14,103 nucleotides of DNA, from the NCBI GenBank assembly GCA_964361075.1, contig CAYHZL010000086.1, positions 1 through 14,103 on the forward strand, given 5' to 3'. This document shows positions 1 to 4,784 of this stretch, one piece after another. The notes under the pieces were generated by a model that did not search any database, was not told the DNA's origin, and was given only the letters and a program-made list of their open reading frames with translations. The first letter of the stretch is position 1. Every line of letters starts with the position of its first letter. Source of the DNA: CAYHZL01 sp964361075. GTDB lineage: Bacteria; Bacteroidota; Ignavibacteria; UBA10030; UBA8401. A program made the translations under genes and the position numbers.

Positions 1-121
1 TGATATATTTTTTTTCTTTCAGCGCACTTTTCCCCAACGCCAAATTATCTTGCGCCCATGCGGAGAGGGAGAATACTGCAGCCAAAGAGAAATATGCAAT
101 AATAGAACTGAAACGCTTCAT
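1..121 (-). CDS. Secreted TPR-like protein, N-terminal fragment (3' end outside window)
   Basis: Only the first 40 codons are visible. The protein begins MKRFSSIIAYF and has a typical Sec signal peptide: basic Lys-Arg, a hydrophobic core, then SAWAQ, with likely signal peptidase I cleavage after Ala-Trp-Ala near residue 23. The mature start (DNLALGKSALKEKKY) reads like the first helix of a tetratricopeptide repeat, in which an A/G-x8-A spacing is usual. The ATG at 121 follows an AAGGT Shine-Dalgarno-like stretch 8 nt upstream and lies 18 nt after the PstS-like gene, so it is probably the last visible gene of the TonB/ExbBD operon. A periplasmic TPR protein after a PstS-like gene is familiar from Bacteroidetes. 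The signal peptide is seen directly; the TPR assignment is inference from about 15 residues and gene order. Confidence 0.7.
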   Translation of the reverse strand, partial: MKRFSSIIAYFSLAAVFSLSAWAQDNLALGKSALKEKKYI

Positions 122-139
122 TGTTAATACCTTAAAATA

Positions 140-1075
140 TTACTGAGTTAATTGAACTAATTTGACCGGCACTTTAGCCGGCACAAGTCCGTTGGTAAGA
201 AATATTTTTTGACCTTGCGAGGTTGCAATAAATGTAATAAGACCCGCTCCAACTCCCGATCCGATATTTTTACTAAACAAATACAATGAACGGCGAAGCG
301 GATAATAATTTCTATACACGTACGCCTGGGCAGGCGAAAAATATTCAAGTTCTTTTGATGTTGAATCGCGAGTAAACATTGGGTCGCCAATATCGAGAAT
401 GCGTATGTGCGCCGGAGTTTTTTCCGCCCAACTCATTCCAACAAAACCAATAGCATTGGCGTTATTTTGCACAAACGAAATGACATGTGCACTCGTTGAA
501 CACGGATACACAACAGGTGCAAACTTCAGACCGCCTGCAACCCTATTCTTCATGTATTCTTGAACGCCGCTATTTGCATCACCCATTGCAACAACGATAG
601 AACCACCATTTTTTTTATCACCAAGTTCACGCCACGAGCGAACATTGCCAAGCAAAATATCTTTTAGCTGTGCAACCGTACATCGTGCAAGCGAATTCTT
701 TTCGTTGACGAACACAACAACACAGTCATAAGCAACCATGTGCGATTCAACGTTGAGATTGTCTTTTGCGATGACAGCTTTTTCCTCATCATTCAGGTCT
801 CGGCTGCACGCAATCACTTTCACACTATCATTCAGCAAATGCACGATTGCTTCGCGTGCTGTAGCTGAATAATGTACAATTTTTGCTTTCTCATAAATGC
901 GTTGAAACTCTGCAACTTCTTTATCAAGCACGGGGAAAATATCTTCGGAAGAGATGACTGTGAGTTTTCCTTTGGTAAAAGTCTCACGATCATCTTCGCC
1001 ACACGAAAGGAACAACGTGGAGAAAACAAACATTGCGGCTACACAACCACTTTTATAAAAAATGTTGTCCCTCAT
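140..1075 (-). CDS. PstS-like phosphate-binding lipoprotein
   Basis: A 311-aa substrate-binding protein of the PBP-like (PstS) family. Residues 9-24 are hydrophobic and end in LFLSC, a lipobox with Cys25 as the likely lipidated residue, so it should be membrane-anchored in the periplasm. Family-like stretches are IACSRDLNDEE near 88-98 (Bacteroidetes counterpart of the SR-x-L motif), GDANSGVQEYM near 165-175 (ligand loop), NAIGFVGMSWA near 207-217, and a C-terminal TFIATSQGQKI...GLVPA segment near 281-300. The canonical early GSST-type phosphate loop is not obvious; ISSEDIF (41-47) occupies its place. No pstC, pstA or pstB is nearby. It is instead embedded behind tonB, suggesting an accessory role in TonB-dependent uptake or phosphate sensing rather than a classical ABC transporter. 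The start overlaps the end of the upstream small membrane gene by 23 nt. Function beyond ligand binding is inference. Confidence 0.85.
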   Translation of the reverse strand: MRDNIFYKSGCVAAMFVFSTLFLSCGEDDRETFTKGKLTVISSEDIFPVLDKEVAEFQRIYEKAKIVHYSATAREAIVHLLNDSVKVIACSRDLNDEEKAVIAKDNLNVESHMVAYDCVVVFVNEKNSLARCTVAQLKDILLGNVRSWRELGDKKNGGSIVVAMGDANSGVQEYMKNRVAGGLKFAPVVYPCSTSAHVISFVQNNANAIGFVGMSWAEKTPAHIRILDIGDPMFTRDSTSKELEYFSPAQAYVYRNYYPLRRSLYLFSKNIGSGVGAGLITFIATSQGQKIFLTNGLVPAKVPVKLVQLTQ

Positions 1076-1271
1076 CTTCTTGCCGTTGTTTGAATTTCAG
1101 ATTAACGAAACGATAGATGCCATATAACAGCAGCACCACGCCAAACATGATGCGTAATTTTTGAGGAATATGCGGCGGCAACAAAAAACCTGATAATACA
1201 ATAACACCACTACTGAAGCATACGACTGCAACGGTGTACCCAAAATACAAAAAAGTTTTAGATAAGTTCAT
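1053..1271 (-). CDS. Small two-transmembrane protein of the tonB operon
   Basis: A 72-aa protein with two predicted membrane helices, roughly residues 8-31 and 38-57, separated by a short LPPHIPQKLR loop. A charged tail (KFKQRQEDEGQHFL) follows. It starts 8 nt after the tonB stop and its last 23 nt overlap the start of the pstS-like gene in another frame, which argues for translational coupling and for a real gene. No Shine-Dalgarno is evident at the ATG. I do not recognise a named family. The LRIMFGVVLLLYGIYRF segment resembles small membrane proteins I associate with this operon in Bacteroidetes, but that is memory, not proof. It could be a membrane partner of the ExbB/ExbD/TonB complex; function is unknown. 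Confidence 0.65.
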   Translation of the reverse strand: MNLSKTFLYFGYTVAVVCFSSGVIVLSGFLLPPHIPQKLRIMFGVVLLLYGIYRFVNLKFKQRQEDEGQHFL

Positions 1272-1279
1272 TGCAGTGT

Positions 1280-2005
1280 TTATCTGCCTTGATTTAGCTT
1301 GAACTTAAATGGAATTGAAACCCATACCGAAACAGGACCATTGTTCATAATAGCCGGCGTGAATTTCCATTTGAGCGCCGCCTTAATTGCTTCTTCATTA
1401 AAAAGTTCGGCATCAGATTTTATGACTTGCGCTTTTTTTGCGTGACCATTTTTATCAACCCAAATTTTTATCCAGACTGTTCCTTCAACACCCGCACGAC
1501 GAGCAATTTCAGGATACATAGGAGAAGGACAATTTCCAGGAATTGGTGCCGGTTGTTTTTCAACAGGAACAAAATCCGGCGGCGGACCGTCATCTACAAT
1601 TAAATCTGACTGAATTTCAACATTGCCAGCTCCGCCATCACCTTCAACAGGTCCAGGGACATTCATTTCTAGTTGCGTTGCAATGGTTTGTTCCGGACTA
1701 ATTTCTGCATCAGGCACAGGCACCGGCGTGCCAACGGTTGGTTTTGCTGTTGGCGCTTCCACAGAAATAGCGGGCGCAGCTTGCGAGTTTTGCAGCGACG
1801 GCGGCGGACCTAATTCGCTGTATTTTCTTATACGAACATTGTACACAGGTTCATCTTCCTCCGAAAAATACTGCACGGCATAGTAAATACCAATCACACC
1901 TAAATGAAGTGAGGCGGCAACAATCATTGCACGTGTTGCGTATTTTTGATAGAGCGTGCGTAATTCCAACGCACCGTATTTTACATTAGCAGTCGAAGCG
2001 GACAT
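1280..2005 (-). CDS. tonB: TonB-family energy transducer
   Basis: TonB couples the proton motive force harvested by ExbB/ExbD to TonB-dependent outer-membrane receptors. Counted from the upstream GTG frame (245 aa), it has a single N-terminal membrane helix at about 30-51 (MIVAASLHLGVIGIYYAV), a proline/acid-rich periplasmic linker at about 68-162, and a C-terminal TonB domain at about 163-242. That domain contains PSPMYPEIARRAGVEGTV, the V-D-x-x-G turn, and EEAIKAALKWKFTPA. These are standard TonB_C landmarks. I choose the ATG at 2005 (241 aa) because GAGGAG at 2022-2017 sits 11 nt upstream, whereas the possible GTG at 2017 overlaps that site. It lies 23 nt after the second exbD. The linker is short, as in many Bacteroidetes TonBs. 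Confidence 0.93.
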   Translation of the reverse strand: MSASTANVKYGALELRTLYQKYATRAMIVAASLHLGVIGIYYAVQYFSEEDEPVYNVRIRKYSELGPPPSLQNSQAAPAISVEAPTAKPTVGTPVPVPDAEISPEQTIATQLEMNVPGPVEGDGGAGNVEIQSDLIVDDGPPPDFVPVEKQPAPIPGNCPSPMYPEIARRAGVEGTVWIKIWVDKNGHAKKAQVIKSDAELFNEEAIKAALKWKFTPAIMNNGPVSVWVSIPFKFKLNQGR

Positions 2006-2016
2006 ATCTTCGTTCA

Positions 2017-2022
2017 CTCCTC
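2017..2022 (-). promoter_or_regulatory. Ribosome binding site deciding the tonB start
   Basis: GAGGAG on the minus strand lies 11 nt before ATG at 2005. A GTG at 2017-2015 is in frame but immediately abuts this site, so it cannot be served by it; the ATG is preferred. Confidence 0.6.
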
Positions 2023-2028
2023 ATAACA

Positions 2029-2523
2029 TTATATTGATTGAATAATTTTGAGATCTGCATCCAACATTGGTGCAATACTAAAACGAGTAACATCTGAAAT
2101 ATTTAACTCGTCAATAATATCTACCATGTTGATGTATTTTGCTTTCTTGTCGATTTTTATCAGCGTAATTAATTTTGGATTTGCTTTGTTTTTTTCGATC
2201 AACAATTTACGTAAATCTGCAAAAGCAACTTTTTGTGGTTTGTCGCCTCCATCTCCTATTTTCCAAAAAATGGTGAAGTTTTCTGAAATGCGAAGAGTTA
2301 ATAAATTAGATGCTGCCACTTCCACATTTACTTTACTGTCCGGCGGAAGATTTATTTCCATCGTTTGCGGCTTACTCATTGTTGTTGTGAGCATAAAAAA
2401 AGTCAACAATAAGAATGCAACGTCAACCATCGGTGTCATATCAATACGGACATTGATGCGACGTCTTTTCTTCTTCGAGTGTTTTGCTTTACCCCGCGAC
2501 TGGGGAGCGTCTACTGATGCCAT
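2029..2523 (-). CDS. exbD: ExbD-type biopolymer transporter (second copy)
   Basis: A 164-aa ExbD/TolR family protein, part of the proton channel that energises TonB. A basic cytoplasmic N-terminus (KHSKKKRRRINVRI) precedes one membrane helix at about 30-46 with the signature DMTPMVDVAFLLLTFFM. Asp34 corresponds to the essential membrane Asp of E. coli ExbD (Asp25). The periplasmic part ends in a helix-strand pattern typical of ExbD dimerisation domains (about 105-160). A clear AAGGAG lies 8 nt before the ATG, and the gene starts 16 nt after the first exbD. Two adjacent, divergent exbD genes are usual in Bacteroidetes TonB operons. This copy has the longer basic N-terminus. Confidence 0.93.
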   Translation of the reverse strand: MASVDAPQSRGKAKHSKKKRRRINVRIDMTPMVDVAFLLLTFFMLTTTMSKPQTMEINLPPDSKVNVEVAASNLLTLRISENFTIFWKIGDGGDKPQKVAFADLRKLLIEKNKANPKLITLIKIDKKAKYINMVDIIDELNISDVTRFSIAPMLDADLKIIQSI

Positions 2524-2539
2524 GTACTATTCTCCTTGC

Positions 2540-3067
2540 TTAATTTTTTTCAATATCTGTTACTAAATTAAATCGCGTAATTTGCGTTTTCTGCAAATCG
2601 TTCATCACTTCTTCAACAATGCCATATTCAGCATCACGATGAGCTCTGATAACAGTACGCAAGCGCGGATTGTTGAGACGAGAATTAATGAGCAACTGCG
2701 GTAAATCCTTTAAGTCAACAACTTCAATACTTGGGGCAGTGAGCGCCATATTCTCCGGAGTTCGATATTTCTTTTTCTTTTGTTCATCGAAATAATTCCA
2801 ACGTTCGGCAGTATATTTTGCCAACACCACTTCTTTCACACGCCGGGAATCAACTCCTAAATATACTTTTTTCTTATCATCAACGATTACCATCATCACA
2901 TCTTTGTCGGGAAGCTTAAAAGCCGAATGTGATGCTGGCAATAAAATTTCGACATCTTCGGGTGGTTTGAATTGTGTTGTCAACATAAAGAATGTGAGCA
3001 ACAGAAATCCCACGTCCACCATCGGAGTCATATCTAATTTAAAACCGACTCGTTTTGTTTTTGACAT
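2540..3067 (-). CDS. exbD: ExbD-type biopolymer transporter (first copy)
   Basis: A 175-aa ExbD family protein with a short N-terminus (MSKTKRVGFK) and one membrane helix at about 13-30 carrying DMTPMVDVGFLLLTFFM. Asp18 is the expected proton-carrying Asp. The periplasmic domain (about 35-175) includes an insert rich in Lys/Tyr (YFDEQKKKKYRTPEN, near 83-97) that the other copy lacks. The ending (YGIVEEVMNDLQKTQITRFNLVTDIEKN) aligns with the end of the neighbouring ExbD (VDIIDELNISDVTRFSIAP). AAAGGTG lies 7 nt before the ATG, and the gene follows exbB by 23 nt. Together with its paralogue it probably forms a heteromeric ExbD pair in the ExbB channel; the heteromer is inference. Confidence 0.93.
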   Translation of the reverse strand: MSKTKRVGFKLDMTPMVDVGFLLLTFFMLTTQFKPPEDVEILLPASHSAFKLPDKDVMMVIVDDKKKVYLGVDSRRVKEVVLAKYTAERWNYFDEQKKKKYRTPENMALTAPSIEVVDLKDLPQLLINSRLNNPRLRTVIRAHRDAEYGIVEEVMNDLQKTQITRFNLVTDIEKN

Positions 3068-3090
3068 GGTACAACACCTTTCGGAAAAAA

Positions 3091-3840
3091 TTATTTAGTA
3101 TGTGCTTCCAAGTTCTCTAATAATGTCGAGCTTGTCTCATCAATCATGTACGTCATACCGTCAATTTTTGTCGTCATAAAGTTGTACGCTACAATTGCAA
3201 CAATAGCTACAGCAATACCGCCTGCAGTATTAATAAGCGCTTCAGAAATACCTTGTGAAAGTTGAGCAGCATCAACTGCACCGCCGCTTTTCGAAAGAGC
3301 AGAGAATGAACGAATCATACCGAGCACCGTTCCGAGCAAACCCACCATCGTAGAGATAGAAGCGATTGTAGAAAGCGAGATAAGATTTTTTTCAAGAATC
3401 GGCATTTCCAACATTGTAGATTCTTCGATCACGCGTTTCACTTCAGCAATTTTTGTCTTTTTGTCCAACTCGCTTTCGTTGCGAATTTGCAAGTAGCGCT
3501 CTAAACCGGTTTTAATAATATTTGCTAACGAGCCGCGTTGTTTATCGCATTCTTTAATTGCCGCATCAATTTCACCGGCATTCAAATTTTTAATCATCGC
3601 TGAAAGAAATACTGCGATGTTACCTTTACCTTGTGCTTTGCCTAACGAAAGCAACCGTTCAATAATATAGGTAATGGTCAACATCGAAAGAGCCATCAAT
3701 GCAATAACAAGAGGACCACCCATATAAATTTGATGCAGCACTGATTCTTTTTCAGCTTGCGCCATAATGGCGAAGAAAATTAATGCTGCAGTGCCAAAGG
3801 AAACACTTATTACAATCGAGTTGAAGAGACGTTGTTTCAT
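3091..3840 (-). CDS. exbB: ExbB/TolQ/MotA-family proton channel
   Basis: A 249-aa inner-membrane protein. It has an N-terminal helix at about 9-28, a second at about 43-63, a large cytoplasmic stretch at about 64-156, and two C-terminal helices at about 157-180 and 203-222. The family signatures are GLLGTVLGMIRSFSAL (about 168-182) and ISEALINTAGGIAVAI (about 198-213), whose Thr lines the proton path in ExbB/TolQ homologues. It assembles the channel in which the ExbD helices sit. TAGGAG is 9 nt before the ATG. The gene follows the STAS gene by 53 nt and leads directly into two exbD genes and tonB, placing it in a TonB rather than a Tol or flagellar system. Confidence 0.94.
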   Translation of the reverse strand: MKQRLFNSIVISVSFGTAALIFFAIMAQAEKESVLHQIYMGGPLVIALMALSMLTITYIIERLLSLGKAQGKGNIAVFLSAMIKNLNAGEIDAAIKECDKQRGSLANIIKTGLERYLQIRNESELDKKTKIAEVKRVIEESTMLEMPILEKNLISLSTIASISTMVGLLGTVLGMIRSFSALSKSGGAVDAAQLSQGISEALINTAGGIAVAIVAIVAYNFMTTKIDGMTYMIDETSSTLLENLEAHTK

Positions 3841-3893
3841 AAAAAAATACTCCTACAATGGATTTATGATGTTAATTGAATTTAAAAAAGTTC

Positions 3894-4238
3894 TTATTTG
3901 GAAAAACTTGCTATTGCGTCCTTCGTATTTTCAACCAGATTGAAAATCGAAGAGAGTTTTGTAATAACGAAAATATTGTTGATGCTTTTACCGACATTAC
4001 TGATGATGATCTTACCACTACGGTTTACATACGATGTGTGAAAAGAAACAAGCACGCCAATAGCAGAGGAGTTCATGTAATCAACATTGGCGAGATCGAT
4101 AATAAGTTTTTTGTTGCCTATATCAATCAGCTTTTGTACTTCTTTTTTTAATTCATCTATTTCATCTCCACCGACAAGCGAAACTTTAGGTTCTACTATT
4201 GCAACGCCGTTTTCAGCTATTGTAACTTTAACTTTCAT
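3894..4238 (-). CDS. STAS-domain protein (anti-sigma-factor-antagonist type)
   Basis: A 114-aa single STAS domain, the usual length for SpoIIAA/RsbV-like proteins. Landmarks are the start MKVKVTIAENGVAIVEP (first two strands), LIIDLANVDYMNSSAIGVLV near 45-64, and a C-terminal VITKLSSIFNLVENTKDAIAS helix-loop-helix. The NSS at 56-58 aligns with the DSS of SpoIIAA, so Ser58 is the likely phosphorylatable residue; the preceding Asp is replaced by Asn and the following Gly by Ala. An upstream extension to an ATG at 4319 is open but implausible, because GAGGTGG sits 5 nt before ATG 4238 and homology starts there. It heads the ExbBD/TonB operon. No partner kinase or sigma factor is present, so its regulatory target is unknown. 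Confidence 0.88.
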   Translation of the reverse strand: MKVKVTIAENGVAIVEPKVSLVGGDEIDELKKEVQKLIDIGNKKLIIDLANVDYMNSSAIGVLVSFHTSYVNRSGKIIISNVGKSINNIFVITKLSSIFNLVENTKDAIASFSK

Positions 4239-4243
4239 AAAAA

Positions 4244-4250
4244 CCACCTC
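4244..4250 (-). promoter_or_regulatory. Strong ribosome binding site for the STAS gene
   Basis: GAGGTGG on the minus strand, followed by five T residues and ATG 4238. It fixes the start of the STAS gene against the longer open frame that begins at 4319. Confidence 0.75.
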
Positions 4251-4326
4251 AAGAGACATTAAAAGGAATATATATCGTCTTACCCATATACTTGCAATAC
4301 AAGTGTGCATTGCCACCATTTAATGT

Positions 4327-4355
4327 AAGATAGATAGTTAGTGTCGAAGTTGCAA
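4327..4355 (-). promoter_or_regulatory. Candidate promoter of the STAS-exbB-tonB operon
   Basis: On the minus strand TTGCAA (4355-4350), a 17-nt spacer and TATCTT (4332-4327) match the -35/-10 spacing of a housekeeping promoter, with 4 of 6 bases each against TTGACA and TATAAT. Transcription would start about 80-85 nt before the STAS ATG. There is no experimental support, and Bacteroidota promoters often deviate from this consensus. Confidence 0.4.
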
Positions 4356-4481
4356 TAAAAAATTTCGGCAAAAAACATTTTTTTACCGTAGTATTCATTT
4401 TTCGGTTTCATAGAAAAATCATTCCTCTCATCTCGGTATATGCTTATTCTATCACCGCTTGTTTCGTTTATATCGAACTAA

Positions 4482-4598
4482 CTAATGCTCCATCAACACA
4501 GCGGCAAACTCTTTCCTATCATTCGTTGGCAATTCACACGCAAAATTCTTGCAAACATATCCGGTCGGTTTGCCATTAAGCGCAGACATACCTTTTAC
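4482..4598 (-). pseudogene. C-terminal remnant of a DUF255/YyaL-type thioredoxin-domain protein
   Basis: Reading the minus strand into the TAG at 4484-4482 gives 38 residues. They include NGKPTGYVCKNFACELPTND, the characteristic C-terminal signature (GKPTAYVCxNFxCxxPxTD) of DUF255/YyaL/SPATA20-like proteins, which are normally about 650-700 aa. Nothing else of the gene is present. Upstream of Val-Lys-Gly the frame runs at once into the inserted palindromic element and, beyond it, into a dispersed repeat and the end of lptD. An in-frame TAA in the element closes the frame. It is a decayed 3' end with no start and cannot encode a functional enzyme. The family call rests on the Cys-x4-Cys signature, seen directly, and on my recollection of the family. 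Confidence 0.8.
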
Positions 4599-4750
4599 GT
4601 AACTACTCAGCGTGGCAAATTAAAAATTCGTTCGCCGCGGCGAATCACCCCCTCTTTGCTTCTCCCCCTTTCTGGGGGAGAAAATTCCCTCCCCTAAAAG
4701 GGGAGGGAAAAAGGGTGGGGTTGTTTTTCACTGAGCAGTTACCCTTTTAC
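4591..4750. mobile_element. MITE-like palindromic element with 8-bp target-site duplication
   Basis: The direct repeat CCTTTTAC at 4591-4598 and 4743-4750 exactly brackets a 144-bp element (4599-4742). Its ends are GTAACTACTCAG and CTGAGCAGTTAC, inverted repeats matching 11 of 12. Inside are three palindromes: TTCGCCGCGGCGAA (4631-4644, perfect); a 9-bp stem TTCTCCCCC/GGGGGAGAA (4660-4668 with 4674-4682); and an 11-bp stem TTCCCTCCCCT/AGGGGAGGGAA around AAA (4685-4695 with 4699-4709). It has no coding capacity, so transposition would depend on a transposase elsewhere. It landed in the DUF255 remnant, and its excision would restore a GTAAAAGG junction. Its core reappears at 11945-12018. Confidence 0.85.
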
Positions 4751-4781
4751 ATTATTCTCAGCGTCTTGGCGTCTCTGCGTT
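4751..4781. repeat. Dispersed GCAGAGACGC-type intergenic repeat
   Basis: The stretch TTCTCAGCGTCTTGGCGTCT, continuing CTGCGTT, has the quasi-periodic GCGTCT pattern (three GCGT cores 9-10 nt apart) of intergenic repeats common in Bacteroidota, Chlorobi and cyanobacteria. It begins at the lptD stop codon and ends just before the MITE target duplication, on the broken side of the DUF255 remnant. Only one copy is in the window, so repeat status relies on remembered examples. Confidence 0.5.
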
Positions 4782-4784
4782 TTT

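Larger units (their letters stand above)
4239..4784. other. 546-nt intergenic region with nested gene remnant and repeats
   Basis: No intact gene is seen on either strand. From low to high coordinates it holds the operon's leader and candidate promoter (4239-4360), a 3' fragment of a DUF255/YyaL-type gene (4482-4598), a MITE-like palindromic element with target duplication (4591-4750) and a dispersed GCAGAGACGC-type repeat (4751-4781) that touches the lptD stop codon. Confidence 0.8.

Noticed and set aside
140..1075. A classical Pst phosphate ABC transporter locus
   Set aside because: No pstC, pstA, pstB or phoU is adjacent; the gene sits in a TonB operon instead.
2006..2017. GTG start for tonB adding four residues
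   Set aside because: The GTG touches the Shine-Dalgarno itself; ATG 2005 has workable spacing.
4239..4319. N-terminal extension of the STAS protein to an upstream ATG at 4319
   Set aside because: The STAS fold starts at the Met at 4238, which has a strong GAGGTGG site; the extension is not STAS-like.
4280..4411. 43-codon minus-strand frame starting MKPKNEYYGKK upstream of the STAS gene
   Set aside because: It overlaps the candidate promoter and has no recognisable feature, and the weak GAGAGG upstream is not enough support.
4485..4697. Plus-strand open frame of 70 codons in the intergenic region
   Set aside because: It is antisense to the DUF255 remnant and runs through the palindromic element; composition and repeats explain the openness.
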